Shown: in pieces, positions 32,175-41,348 of the stretch
Numbering within the stretch: position 1 is the first letter of the stretch
Layout: the number at the start of each line of letters is the position of its first letter
Assembly (NCBI RefSeq): GCF_037081715.1
Contig: NZ_JAZDDH010000001.1
Span: forward strand, 62,001 to 126,000
Direction: 5' to 3'
Origin: Halalkalicoccus sp. CG83
Lineage (GTDB): Archaea; Halobacteriota; Halobacteria; Halobacteriales; Halalkalicoccaceae
Length of the DNA: 64,000 nt
Translations under genes and position numbers: made by a program
Notes under the pieces: generated by a model
Told to the model about the DNA's origin: nothing
What the model saw: the letters and a program-made list of their open reading frames with translations, nothing else
Database searches by the model: none

Positions 32175-33250
32175 TGGCGGTGGGGGAGACCGACGCGGAC
32201 GCACGGTCGAGCGAGACGCTCTCGGCCACGGTAATCGGCGGGAGCGGCTTCACCGGGGGCGAGCTCCTGCGGCTGCTCGAGGGCCACCCGAACTTCGAGG
32301 TGGCTCAGGCGACCAGCCGGTCCTACGAGAACAAGACCATTGGAGCGGTCCACCCCAACCTCCGAGGCAGCGAGCTTCGCTTCTCGGATCCCGCGGCGCT
32401 CGAATCGGTCGACGTCCTGTTCGCGGCGACGCCCCACGGCGTCTCGATGGAGCGCATCGACGCCTTCCGCGACGCCGCCGACACGGTCGTCGACCTCTCG
32501 GCGGACTTCCGGCTCGATAGCAAAGAACAGTACGAGCAGTGGTACGACGGCCACGACGCACCCGAACACCTCGAGGAATCGGTGTACGCCCTCCCCGAAC
32601 TCACCCGCGAGGAACTTCCCGGCGCGGAACTGATCGCCGCGGGCGGCTGTAACGCGACCGCGACGATCCTCGGGCTCTATCCGCTGTTCGAGGCCGGCAT
32701 CCTCGACGGGAGCGAGCAGGTCGTCGTCGACGTGAAGGTCGGCTCCTCGGAGGGGGGCGCCGGCGGCGGCGAGGCCTCCTCACACCCCGAACGTTCGGGG
32801 ATCGTCCGGCCGTACGCGCCGACTGGTCACCGCCACGAGGCGGAGATCGAGCAGGAGCTCGGACTCTCGGTGTCGTTCACCGCCCACGCGGTCGACATGA
32901 TCCGCGGGGCCTCGGCCACGTGTCACGTCTTCCCGAACGAGCCGGTCTCGAAGGGCGAGCTCTGGAAGGCCTATCGGGGAAGCTACGCCGAGGAGCCGTT
33001 CATGCGGATCGCTTCCGGCGGAAGCGGCGTCTACCGCTACCCCGAACCGAAGGCGGTCGCCGGGACCAACTACGGCGACGTCGGTTTCGAGCTCGATCCG
33101 GCCAACGGGAGGCTCGTGGTCTTCTCGGCGATCGACAACATGATGAAGGGCTCGGCGGGCCAAGCGGTCCACGCCGCCAACGTCGCGCTCGGCTTCGAGG
33201 AGACCGCGGGCCTCGAGTTCCAGGGACTCCACCCCGTGGGCGCTCCATGA
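32174..33250 (+). CDS. argC: LysW-gamma-glutamyl/aminoadipyl phosphate reductase
   Basis: 358 residues, NADPH-dependent semialdehyde-forming reductase of the ArgC/LysY type. The Rossmann motif GGSGFTGGELLRLLEGHP and the catalytic Cys in IAAGGCNATATILGLYPL are clear; GHRHEAEIEQEL contains the conserved His. The ATG at 32174 is read over an extended upstream frame because of the TGATG overlap with argX. Its own stop overlaps the ATG of a 26-codon ORF leading into argB. Confidence 0.95.
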   Translation: MAVGETDADARSSETLSATVIGGSGFTGGELLRLLEGHPNFEVAQATSRSYENKTIGAVHPNLRGSELRFSDPAALESVDVLFAATPHGVSMERIDAFRDAADTVVDLSADFRLDSKEQYEQWYDGHDAPEHLEESVYALPELTREELPGAELIAAGGCNATATILGLYPLFEAGILDGSEQVVVDVKVGSSEGGAGGGEASSHPERSGIVRPYAPTGHRHEAEIEQELGLSVSFTAHAVDMIRGASATCHVFPNEPVSKGELWKAYRGSYAEEPFMRIASGGSGVYRYPEPKAVAGTNYGDVGFELDPANGRLVVFSAIDNMMKGSAGQAVHAANVALGFEETAGLEFQGLHPVGAP

Positions 33251-33327
33251 CCCGGATCGGCTTCACGAAGCTTCATTTCCCTCCGTTCGATAGCAATCCC
33301 ATGAGATCGCAGGAGGCAGCGGCATGA
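33247..33327 (+). CDS. 26-residue bridging ORF between argC and argB
   Basis: ATG overlaps the argC stop (ATGA) and its own TGA overlaps the argB ATG (ATGA). The peptide reads MTRIGFTKLHFPPFDSNPMR then SQEAAA. It carries no recognisable domain. Its evident property is that ribosomes finishing argC can continue through it to argB without a gap. Confidence 0.45.
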   Translation: MTRIGFTKLHFPPFDSNPMRSQEAAA

Positions 33328-34169
33328 CGGTGGTGGTGAAGATCGGCGGCGCGCGAGCGGTGAACCCCGAGGGGGCGCTCGCGGACGTCGCACGGCTGAC
33401 CGAGGAGGGCGAACGGGTCGTCGTCGTCCACGGCGGCTCGACCGCGGTCGATGACCTTCTGGAACGCCTCGGTACCGAACCGGAGTACGTCACGACGCCC
33501 GGCGGCGTCACGGGTCGGTTCACCGACGAGGCGACGATGGATGCGTTCACGATGGCGATGGCGGGACAGGTGAACACCGACCTGGTCGCGGCGCTTCGGG
33601 GCGTCGGCGTCGACGCCCTCGGACTCTCGGGCGTCGATGGCGGCCTCCTCACCGGTCCGCGAAAGTCCGCGGTTCGGGTGGTCGAGGACGGCCGCAAGAG
33701 GATCAAGCGCGGCGACCACTCGGGAAAGATCACGGACGTGAACGCCGGCCTGCTGGAGACGCTGCTCGTCGACGGCTACACGCCGGTCGTGAGCGTGCCG
33801 ATGCTCGCGGACGACGGCGTTCCCGTCAACGCTGACGCCGACCGATCGGCGGCGGCGGTCGCGGGCGCGCTGGGTGCATCGCTCGTGGTGCTCACCGACG
33901 TCGAGGGCGTCTACGAGGACCCCGACGACGAGTCGACGCTGATCGACGCGGCCGAGACGCCCGCCGATCTCGAGCGAGTCGAGGCCGCCGCGGAGGGGTT
34001 CATGACGAAGAAGGTGATGGCCGCGAAGGAGGCGCTCTCGGGCGGCGCGCGCGAGGTGATCGTCTCGGACGCGAACGGCGAGGAGCCGATCCTCGCGGCG
34101 CTCGACGGCCGCGGCACCCGCTTTACGCCGGGCGCGCTCGCCGAGGAGAGCGAGGAGGTCGAGGCATGA
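33324..34169 (+). CDS. argB: LysW-gamma-glutamate/aminoadipate kinase (N-acetylglutamate kinase family)
   Basis: 281 residues of the amino acid kinase fold. It phosphorylates the LysW-bound substrate's side-chain carboxylate. VVVKIGGARAV and VVVVHGGSTAVDDLLERLG form the nucleotide and substrate loops; LVVLTDVEGVYEDPDD and EGFMTKKVMAAKEAL complete the set. The ATG at 33324 overlaps the bridging ORF. Its stop overlaps a further 20-codon ORF. Confidence 0.94.
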   Translation: MTVVVKIGGARAVNPEGALADVARLTEEGERVVVVHGGSTAVDDLLERLGTEPEYVTTPGGVTGRFTDEATMDAFTMAMAGQVNTDLVAALRGVGVDALGLSGVDGGLLTGPRKSAVRVVEDGRKRIKRGDHSGKITDVNAGLLETLLVDGYTPVVSVPMLADDGVPVNADADRSAAAVAGALGASLVVLTDVEGVYEDPDDESTLIDAAETPADLERVEAAAEGFMTKKVMAAKEALSGGAREVIVSDANGEEPILAALDGRGTRFTPGALAEESEEVEA

Positions 34170-34228
34170 TCGACGACGCGCTCTCGGCGGGCGACGACCG
34201 AACGACGCTCGGGGGTGGACGGCCGTGA
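34166..34228 (+). CDS. 20-residue bridging ORF between argB and argD
   Basis: Reads MIDDALSAGDDRTTLGGGRP. Its ATG overlaps the argB stop (ATGA) and its TGA overlaps the GTG start of argD (GTGA). Together with the ORF at 33247 it keeps every junction from argX to argF overlapped. Confidence 0.45.
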   Translation: MIDDALSAGDDRTTLGGGRP

Positions 34229-35364
34229 GCGGGTTCGTCTTCTCCGAGAAGCCGATCCGCATCGAGCGCGGCGAGGGGCCCTATCTCTACGCCGACAACG
34301 AGACGGAGTACCTCGACTTCGGCGCGAGCTACGCGGTGGCGGCGGTCGGCCACTGCCACCCCCGCGTCGTCGAGGCCGCGACGGCACAGTTGGAACGGCT
34401 GATGTTCGTCCAGGCTTCCTATCCCAACGACGCCCGCGACGCCTGCTACGAGAAGCTGGCAGCGGTCGCGCCGGATGGCATAGAAAACGTCTGGCTCTGT
34501 AACTCGGGGACGGAGGCCAACGAGGCGGCGCTGAAGTTCGCCCGCAGCGCGACGGGTAGGAAGAAAATCGTCGCTACCCGCCGGGGCTTTCACGGCCGGA
34601 CGATGGGCGCGCTCGCCGCGACCTGGAAACAGAAGTACAAGAAACCGTTCGAGCCCCTGGCGGGGGCCTTCGAAGCCGTACCGTACGGCGACAGCGAGGC
34701 GCTCGCGGAGGCGGTCGACGAGGAGACCGCGGCGGTGATCGTCGAGCCGATCCAGGGCGAGGGCGGGATCAACCCCGCGCCGGAGGGCTACCTCGAGGCC
34801 GCGCGCGAGCAGTGTGACGAGACCGGCGCGGCGCTCGTCTTCGACGAGATCCAGACCGGGCTGGGACGCACCGGCGAGTTCTGGGCGTGCGAACACGACG
34901 GCGTAGTGCCCGACGTCCTCACGAGCGCGAAGGGGCTCGCGAGCGGCCTCCCGGTGGGGGCGACGCTCTGTCGCGACTGGATCGCGGAGAACGCCGGGCC
35001 CCACGGTTCGACCTTTAGTGGAAATCCCGTCGTCTGTGCGGCGGCGAACGCGACGCTCGACGTACTCGTCGAAGAGGAACTGCCCACACACGCGGCCGAG
35101 ATGGGGACGTACCTCCACGAGGAGCTCGAGGCCGCGGACCTGCCCATCCGCGACGTCCGCGGGCGCGGGCTGATGACCGGCGTCGAGGTGAAACGCGGGT
35201 CGAACCGACTGCTGAAGGAGCTCGCGTTGAACCACCGGGTGCTCGCGCTGCCCGCGGGCCGGTCGGTCCTGCGACTGCTGCCTCCGCTCGTGATCGAGGA
35301 GGAGCACGTCGATCGGGTCGTCGGCGCGATCGGCGACGTCGTGAGCACGACGGCCGAACGATGA
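34225..35364 (+). CDS. argD: LysW-gamma-ornithine/lysine aminotransferase
   Basis: 379 residues, class III PLP aminotransferase. VWLCNSGTEANEAALKFARS binds the PLP phosphate, VFDEIQTGLGRTGEFWACE holds the PLP aspartate, and TSAKGLASGLPVGATL contains the Schiff-base Lys. It converts the LysW-bound semialdehyde to the amine with glutamate as donor. The start is GTG 34225 (SGFVFSEKPIRIERGEG), shown by the GTGA overlap. The stop overlaps argE. Confidence 0.95.
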   Translation: MSGFVFSEKPIRIERGEGPYLYADNETEYLDFGASYAVAAVGHCHPRVVEAATAQLERLMFVQASYPNDARDACYEKLAAVAPDGIENVWLCNSGTEANEAALKFARSATGRKKIVATRRGFHGRTMGALAATWKQKYKKPFEPLAGAFEAVPYGDSEALAEAVDEETAAVIVEPIQGEGGINPAPEGYLEAAREQCDETGAALVFDEIQTGLGRTGEFWACEHDGVVPDVLTSAKGLASGLPVGATLCRDWIAENAGPHGSTFSGNPVVCAAANATLDVLVEEELPTHAAEMGTYLHEELEAADLPIRDVRGRGLMTGVEVKRGSNRLLKELALNHRVLALPAGRSVLRLLPPLVIEEEHVDRVVGAIGDVVSTTAER

Positions 35365-36395
35365 GCGACGCGAGCGTCGGACGCGGGCTGCTGGTCGATC
35401 TGGTCTCGATCGACTCGCCGTCGGGCGAGGAGCGCGAGGCCGCCGAGCGTCTCGTCGCCTTCTTCGAGGAACACGACCGGGAGGCGTGGCTCGACGAGGT
35501 GGGCAACGTCCGTGCCCCGGCCGACGACCGTCTCCTCTTGACCTCCCACGTCGACACCGTTCCCGGAGAGATCCCCGTCCGCACCGAGGACGGCGTCCTC
35601 TGGGGCCGCGGCAGCGTCGACGCGACCGGCCCGCTTGCGGCGATGGCGGTCGCGGCCGTCGAGACGGGTGTGAGCTTCGTCGGCGTCGTCCGCGAGGAGA
35701 CCGACTCCCGGGGCGCGTGGCACCTCATCGAGGAGCGCGAGGCGCCCGACGCACTCGTCAACGGCGAGCCGAGCGGCTGGGACGGAATCACGCTGGGCTA
35801 CCGGGGCATGCTCTCGGGCACGTACGTCGCCACCTCGGAGTCGGGCCACACCTCCCGGCCGGAGCCCAACGCCATCCAGCACGCGGTCCGGTGGTGGAAC
35901 CGGGTCGAGGAGGCGTTCGCACCCGACGAGGACGAGGAGTGGGGGCCGGTGTTCGAGCGAGTCACGACGAAACCGGTCAAGATCGAGGGCGGGACAGACC
36001 CCGACGGGCTCTCGGTCTCCGCGACGCTCGACGGGCAGTTCCGCATCCCTCCCGACACGACGCCCGACGAGGTTCGAGAGATCGCGGACGGCCGGCTGGA
36101 GGAGGGGACGGTGAACTGGGGGCGGCCGATCCCGCCAGTGATGGAGAGCCCGCGAACCGACCTCGCACGAGCGTTCCGGGTCGCGATCCGCCAGACGGGC
36201 GGTGACCCTCGCCTCCTTCGCAAGACGGGAACGAGCGACATGAACGTCTACGCGTCGGCGTGGGAGTGCCCGATGGTCACCTATGGCCCGGGCGACTCCG
36301 ACCTGGATCACGCCCCCGACGAACGTCTCAACCTCGCGGAGTTCGACCGCTCGATCGCGGTCCTGGAGGCGGTGGGCGAACGGATCAGACCATGA
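35361..36395 (+). CDS. argE: LysW-gamma-ornithine/lysine carboxypeptidase
   Basis: 344 residues of the M20 metallopeptidase family. It hydrolyses the LysW-ornithine (or lysine) isopeptide bond to release the free amino acid and recycle the carrier. LTSHVDTVPGEIPVRTEDG and WGRGSVDATGPLAAMAVAA supply the metal ligands His and Asp; VGVVREETDSRGAWH has the catalytic Glu, and RKTGTSDMNVYASAWECPMV is also typical. ATGA overlap on both ends. Confidence 0.94.
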   Translation: MSDASVGRGLLVDLVSIDSPSGEEREAAERLVAFFEEHDREAWLDEVGNVRAPADDRLLLTSHVDTVPGEIPVRTEDGVLWGRGSVDATGPLAAMAVAAVETGVSFVGVVREETDSRGAWHLIEEREAPDALVNGEPSGWDGITLGYRGMLSGTYVATSESGHTSRPEPNAIQHAVRWWNRVEEAFAPDEDEEWGPVFERVTTKPVKIEGGTDPDGLSVSATLDGQFRIPPDTTPDEVREIADGRLEEGTVNWGRPIPPVMESPRTDLARAFRVAIRQTGGDPRLLRKTGTSDMNVYASAWECPMVTYGPGDSDLDHAPDERLNLAEFDRSIAVLEAVGERIRP

Positions 36396-37324
36396 CACGA
36401 CACTACCTCGACGTCGACGACCTGAGCGCAAACGAGCTGGAGACGGTGCTCGATCTGGCGGTCGAGTACAAGGAGAAACAACGGGAAGGCGTCCCGCATC
36501 CCGATCTGGAGCGGCGAACGCTGGGAATGCTCTTCCAGAAGCCGAGCACGCGAACCCGCGTCTCCTTCGAGACGGGGATGACGCAGTTCGGCGGCCACGC
36601 GATCTTCCTCGGTGCGGACGACATCCAACTGGGTCGGGGCGAGCCGCTGAAGGACACCGCGCGTACCCTCTCGCGCTACGTCGACGCCGTCGTCGCCCGC
36701 GTGTTCAGCCACGAGAACGTCGAGGAGCTCGCGCGCTACGCGAGCGTCCCGGTCGTGAACGGACTGACCGACGACGCCCACCCCTGCCAGACGCTCGCTG
36801 ACCTGCTGACGATCCGCGAGTACGCCGCCACGACGGACGGGAGTTCGTCGAACGCGCTCGACGGCGTCTCGGCGGCGTGGGTCGGCGACGGCAACAACGT
36901 GTGCCAGTCGTTCGCGATCGGTTGTGCGCTCGCGGGGATCGACCTGACGATCGCGACGCCCTCGGGCTACGGGATCGACGAGGACGTGATCGACCGAGCT
37001 GCCGACCTGGGCACCGCGCCGACGATCACTACCGACCCAGCAGCGGCGGTCGAGGGGGCGGACGTCGTCTACACCGACGTCTGGATCAGCATGGGCCAGG
37101 AGGACGAACGCGACCTCCGGCTGGGAGACTTCGAGGGTTTTCGGCTCGACGAGAGGCTACTCACGAACGCGCCCGACGCGGCGGTGATGCACTGTCTACC
37201 CGCCCACCGCGGCGAGGAGATCTCCGAGGACGTGCTCGAGGGCGAGCGATCGCTCGTCTTCGACCAGGCGGAGAACCGGCTCCACGCCCAGAAGGCGTTG
37301 CTCGCGTGGCTGCTCGATCGGTGA
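36392..37324 (+). CDS. argF: ornithine carbamoyltransferase
   Basis: 310 residues. It makes citrulline from ornithine and carbamoyl phosphate. The carbamoyl-phosphate loop is FQKPSTRTRVSFETGMTQFG, DDAHPCQTLADLLTI binds phosphate and substrate, and MHCLPAHRGEEIS carries the ornithine-site HCLP motif. The start ATG at 36392 overlaps the argE stop. It closes the operon: with argGH upstream the window encodes every step from glutamate to arginine except carbamoyl phosphate synthesis. Confidence 0.96.
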   Translation: MTRHYLDVDDLSANELETVLDLAVEYKEKQREGVPHPDLERRTLGMLFQKPSTRTRVSFETGMTQFGGHAIFLGADDIQLGRGEPLKDTARTLSRYVDAVVARVFSHENVEELARYASVPVVNGLTDDAHPCQTLADLLTIREYAATTDGSSSNALDGVSAAWVGDGNNVCQSFAIGCALAGIDLTIATPSGYGIDEDVIDRAADLGTAPTITTDPAAAVEGADVVYTDVWISMGQEDERDLRLGDFEGFRLDERLLTNAPDAAVMHCLPAHRGEEISEDVLEGERSLVFDQAENRLHAQKALLAWLLDR

Positions 37325-37400
37325 GGCGTCGAAACGAGGAATACGTATCCGGGGATCCCCGAAGGCGATTCGGGGTCCGTTCGGCGGACCGCGACTACGG

Positions 37401-40400
37401 TCAAGCGACCGAGCGTCGCGCCGCGTAGAGGTGGCGAACCGCCCCGAGGGTGAACGCGAACGCCCCGAGGATCATCGGCGTGTCACCGAGCGTTCGCGTC
37501 CACAGCAGCGTCTGAACGTGCGACTGCTCGTAGAACTCGAGGCTTCGAGCCGCGTCGTAGCCGTCGGTGTAGGCGGTCCGCAGCTGCAGGAACCCGACCG
37601 GGAGCAGCGACGCGACGGTCATGATCGTGAGCCCGGCGTTAGTGAGCCAGAACGCCCCGCGGAACCAGGTCGGATTCCAGACCGCCTCGGGCGTGACCAT
37701 CCGCAGGACGTAGGCGCCGAGGCCGAGCGCGAGCAGTCCGAACGCTCCGAACGTCGCCGTGTGAGCGTGTGCGACGGTCAGGTAGGTCCCGTGTTCGTAG
37801 TAGTTGATCACCGGCAGATTGACGAAAAAGCCCAGGACGCCGCCGCCGACGAAGTTCCAGACGCTACTGCCGATGATGAACAGGAGCGGCAGCGTGTAGG
37901 GGAACGCCTCGCCCTGGGCCTTCAGCGACCGGTACTCCCCGAGGCTCCGGTAGAGGACGAACACCAGGGGGACGAACTCGAGCGTCGAGAAGGTCGTCCC
38001 GATCGGGACCCAGAGGTCGGGCAACCCGACCCACCAGTAGTGATGCGAGACGCCGACGATTCCTGCCGCCATGATGGTGAACACCTCGAAGAGGATCGCC
38101 TTCTCGGCGTCGGCCCGCTCGACGAGATCCATCGACACCAGCGCGACCGAGATCACGGCGGTGACGAAGAACTCGAAGACGCCCTCGACCCACATGTGGA
38201 CGACCCACCAGCGCCAGAACTCCGTCACTGCCATGTTCGTCTCCGGCGTGTAGAGCATGCTCGCGCCGAACATGAGCGCGATCGACCCACCCGCGTACAT
38301 CATGAAGTGACTCAGGCCGGTCGGGGTCTCGTCCAATCGCCTGACGCTACGGAGGACGAGACCCGTCCAGCCGCCGAGCGCGCCCAGCAACAGCAGCTTC
38401 CAGAACCGGCCGGTCTCGAGGTACTCGAGGCCCTCTGAGCCGAGCCACCACCAGAGTTCGCCCTCCTCGGGCGTGCCGAACGCGCCCTGGATTCCGAGCC
38501 AGACGCCGGCGAACGCGCCGACCGTCGCGATCACGAGCGCTCCCAAAAGGGCGGTCGCGCCCGCGGCCTGCCAGGGCGGGTCCCGCTCTGCGAACAGTCC
38601 CGGAAGGAAGAGGCCGCCAGCGAGCCACAGCGTCGTGATCCAGAGCACCGCGAGGTTGACGTGCCAGGTGCGGCCGACGGAGAAGGGCACCAGCGAGACG
38701 ACGTCGATGCCGAGCGCGTCGCCGATGCCGAAGAGGCCGGTGCGCTCGACGTAGTAGTGGGCGAGCAGCGCTCCGACGAGCGCCTGGACGACGAACAGCG
38801 CGCCCGCGACGGGGACGTACCACGCCGCGGCGTACTGGCTCGGCGTGATCGACACCTCGTCGGGCGAGGGCACGTCGACCGCCTCGGTCGCCGGTTCGGC
38901 GAAGTCGAACGCGTGGTAGGCCCACACGCCGATGCCGCCGCCGGCGACGAGCAACACGACGCTGATCGTGCTCCAGACGAGCACCTGACCGGTCGGCCGG
39001 TTCCCGGTTCCGGGCACGTACGGCCAGTCGTTCGTGTAGGAGTGATCGGACCCCGGACGGTCGGTGTGGGACATCCACGCCGTCCAGAGCGCGAAGTCGG
39101 CGATCCGTGCCGCCTGATCGGGCGACTCGACGAAGTTCTGGGGAATCCCCCGTTCGGGAGCGCCCCCGTAGTACCGGTCGACGTACCGATCGCGGATCCG
39201 GCGGTGGGCGTAGACCTCGGCCGCCGAATACCGGGCGATCGATCCCCGGGGGGCGTCGGCGTCGAGTTCCCGTTCGACGCGGTCCTCGACGGCGGCCCGC
39301 CCGTCGGCGTCGAGCGCCTCGAAGGACTCGGCCCCGCGCCGTCGGGCGTAGTACTCGCGCATGAACTCGGCCTTCAGCGCCAGGGCGTCCGCGGTGAGAT
39401 CGACCCCGAAGTACGATCCGTTCCCGAGGATCGACCCGTGGTTCATGAGGCCGTTCGCCTGGAACGCCTTCTTGCCCGCGCGCACCTGCTCTGCGGTGAC
39501 GACCCGCTCCCCGTTCGGCCCCCGGATCTCGTCGGGAATCGGCGGGGCGCGCTCGCGGGACGCCCACGCCCCGAGCGTCATCGCGACGAGGTTGGCGACG
39601 AACAGCACGACGAGCGCCCGTGCTCCCGTCCGCTCGGAGTCCAGCGCGGAGCGAAGCGACGCGAGGTCGAGATCGCCCGTTCCGGTCTCCAGTGGGAGAG
39701 TGGACAGCAGTTCGAGGAGAACGCGTCCGATCGGCGGACCTCCGTCCGCTCCGTCCGCCAGAGCGGACGCTAGCTCCGGGAGTATCCCACCCAAGGACCG
39801 TTCGATCGTCCCGTTCTCCGAGAGGAGAGCCATCGCCGCGAGCGCCATCGCGGCGGTCGAACGACCGGCACTCTCGCTCCCCGTCTCGGTCAACCTCCTC
39901 CTCGAACGGGGTAGCCCCTCCTCCAGAGCGCGTTCGATTCCGTGAGCGACTTCCACGGCGTCCCGCTGGAGGAGCTCGTCGAGCGTTCGGCCGAGGGGCC
40001 GGTCGTCTTCGACGTCGAGTTCCGCCCGGAGTCGGGACCGAACGTCGCTGAGGACGTGATCGATCGAAGGATCCACGTCGGCTCGCGGTTCCGAGTCCCT
40101 CGAACGCTCGTCACCGACCCGTTCGAGCAACCGATTCGGATCGACGTCCTCTGCGGCTAGCTCGTCTCGAATCACCTCGCGCGTCCGGTCGTTCAGACGA
40201 GTTCCGTCCAGATCGTATCGTCGCAGGAACGCCTCGAACGCACGATCGGAGAGCCCGTCCGCGCGGAGCTCGGGGTAGCGTCTCCCGATCAGTTCCCCGA
40301 ACAGGTCGTCGAAATCGCCGACGAGGGCGCCTACGGCGCCGTCATCGGGCCCGAACGCGCGTTCGCGTACCTCGTCGCGAACCCGCGTCGAGAGGTCTTC

Positions 40401-40505
40401 GACGGCCTCAGCGCCGGTCTCGAGACGATCCGCCACGTAGTCGCTCGCGCGCCGACGTCGTTCGTCGATGAGGTCCGTATCCGCAAGGGCGTGCGTGATT
40501 TCCAT
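37401..40505 (-). CDS. norZ: quinol-dependent nitric oxide reductase with a long N-terminal extension
   Basis: 1034 residues. The C-terminal ~745 form a qNOR: it takes electrons from quinol and reduces NO to N2O in the membrane. TM1 is at about 296-314, then the extracellular quinol domain (APPIPDEIRGPNGERVVTAEQ). The haem-copper-like core follows: H615 (TWHVN), H770 and E774 (HMWVEGVFEFF), H821/H822 (GVSHHYWWVG), and H913/H915 (AHAHTATFGAFG), as haem and FeB ligands. Residues 1-285 are an additional acidic, helix-rich soluble domain with no known match. The start ATG at 40505 is the only good one; codon bias is even across the extension. In denitrification or NO defence. Confidence 0.93.
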   Translation of the reverse strand: MEITHALADTDLIDERRRRASDYVADRLETGAEAVEDLSTRVRDEVRERAFGPDDGAVGALVGDFDDLFGELIGRRYPELRADGLSDRAFEAFLRRYDLDGTRLNDRTREVIRDELAAEDVDPNRLLERVGDERSRDSEPRADVDPSIDHVLSDVRSRLRAELDVEDDRPLGRTLDELLQRDAVEVAHGIERALEEGLPRSRRRLTETGSESAGRSTAAMALAAMALLSENGTIERSLGGILPELASALADGADGGPPIGRVLLELLSTLPLETGTGDLDLASLRSALDSERTGARALVVLFVANLVAMTLGAWASRERAPPIPDEIRGPNGERVVTAEQVRAGKKAFQANGLMNHGSILGNGSYFGVDLTADALALKAEFMREYYARRRGAESFEALDADGRAAVEDRVERELDADAPRGSIARYSAAEVYAHRRIRDRYVDRYYGGAPERGIPQNFVESPDQAARIADFALWTAWMSHTDRPGSDHSYTNDWPYVPGTGNRPTGQVLVWSTISVVLLVAGGGIGVWAYHAFDFAEPATEAVDVPSPDEVSITPSQYAAAWYVPVAGALFVVQALVGALLAHYYVERTGLFGIGDALGIDVVSLVPFSVGRTWHVNLAVLWITTLWLAGGLFLPGLFAERDPPWQAAGATALLGALVIATVGAFAGVWLGIQGAFGTPEEGELWWWLGSEGLEYLETGRFWKLLLLGALGGWTGLVLRSVRRLDETPTGLSHFMMYAGGSIALMFGASMLYTPETNMAVTEFWRWWVVHMWVEGVFEFFVTAVISVALVSMDLVERADAEKAILFEVFTIMAAGIVGVSHHYWWVGLPDLWVPIGTTFSTLEFVPLVFVLYRSLGEYRSLKAQGEAFPYTLPLLFIIGSSVWNFVGGGVLGFFVNLPVINYYEHGTYLTVAHAHTATFGAFGLLALGLGAYVLRMVTPEAVWNPTWFRGAFWLTNAGLTIMTVASLLPVGFLQLRTAYTDGYDAARSLEFYEQSHVQTLLWTRTLGDTPMILGAFAFTLGAVRHLYAARRSVA

Positions 40506-40751
40506 GGGAACTCACACCTGTCGGTAGTCTCCTCGGAACAGTATCGTGGTGTTCGTTCACACCTGTTAAATCCAGTGTCGATCGAGGCTCCCGTCGACCG
40601 TTCGCGTTCCGCTCACGATCCCCGATTCTCACCGCGGCACTTCTTCGGTCGCACGTCTCGTTGGAGGTCTTCGACCAAAGCGATGAGACGGACGACGGTT
40701 CTCGACCGCGCGTCCGACGAGCGTGAAGGCGCTTGCGCGATCCGTGGACGC
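40506..40751. promoter_or_regulatory. norZ upstream region with a repeated 10-mer
   Basis: tcacacctgt occurs at 40512-40521 and again at 40557-40566, 45 nt apart, in direct orientation directly before the norZ start. A TTTAAC-like element overlaps the second copy on the minus strand. This could be a regulator binding pair for nitric oxide control, but the motif is short. Confidence 0.35.
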
Positions 40752-41225
40752 TCAACGGACGGCCGCGTAGACGACGCCGAGCACGAGTCCGTAGACCGCG
40801 TGGCCCACGAGGCTCATGGGACTGAAGTTCGGCAGCGGCGGCGCGCCGGGGAAGCCGACGGCGCCGAGCCAGATCGGCATGACGATCGCCGCGAGGACGA
40901 CCCAGAGGACGGCCCCGTAGACGAGGCCGGCCCCGGCGGCTCGTCCCGTTCCCTCGAGACCGGCGCGACCGGCGAGCCCTCCGAAGACGACGCCCAGGAC
41001 TGCGCTGTTCGACATGTGGATGATCCAGCCGGCCAGCCCCGCGGGGCCCTCGATCCCGTACAGGGCGGGGATCGCCACCTCGATCACGGGCGTCATCATC
41101 GCCGACAGCATCGCGCCGAAGACGAGGCCGCCGGCCAGCCCGCCGACCAGTCCGGCCTGCCAGGGAACGAGCGTGGTCCGTGATTCCGTGCTTGTGGGTT
41201 CGTGTGTGGTGGTCTCTGATACCAT
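40752..41225 (-). CDS. four-helix membrane protein near norZ
   Basis: 157 residues with about four hydrophobic helices in Gly/Ala-rich sequence: AGLVGGLAGGLVFGAMLSAM, IIHMSNSAVLGVVFGGLAG, AGLVYGAVLWVVLAAIVMPI and LVGHAVYGLVLGVVYAAV. A short hydrophilic, Thr-rich N-terminus precedes. I do not know its function. It lies on the same strand just upstream of norZ, separated by 246 nt, and has a promoter with a palindrome, so co-regulation with NO metabolism is plausible. Start ATG at 41225. Confidence 0.8.
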   Translation of the reverse strand: MVSETTTHEPTSTESRTTLVPWQAGLVGGLAGGLVFGAMLSAMMTPVIEVAIPALYGIEGPAGLAGWIIHMSNSAVLGVVFGGLAGRAGLEGTGRAAGAGLVYGAVLWVVLAAIVMPIWLGAVGFPGAPPLPNFSPMSLVGHAVYGLVLGVVYAAVR

Positions 41226-41232
41226 GTGGTTT

Positions 41233-41253
41233 GATACGACGTATCACGATAAA
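41233..41253 (-). promoter_or_regulatory. promoter with overlapping palindrome for the norZ-side membrane protein
   Basis: gataaa at 41248-41253 reads TTTATC on the minus strand, about 26 nt before the ATG at 41225. Between it and the start lies a perfect inverted repeat GATAC-GAC-GTATC (41233-41245), placed where a bound repressor would block initiation. Confidence 0.55.
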
Positions 41254-41348
41254 CCGGTTTGTCACTCGTGCGTCGCCCGTGCAGTACACCAGAAGGGCTA
41301 TACGAGCGTACGGGACGGCTTATGTCGCTCGCGGTCCTGACACCGACA

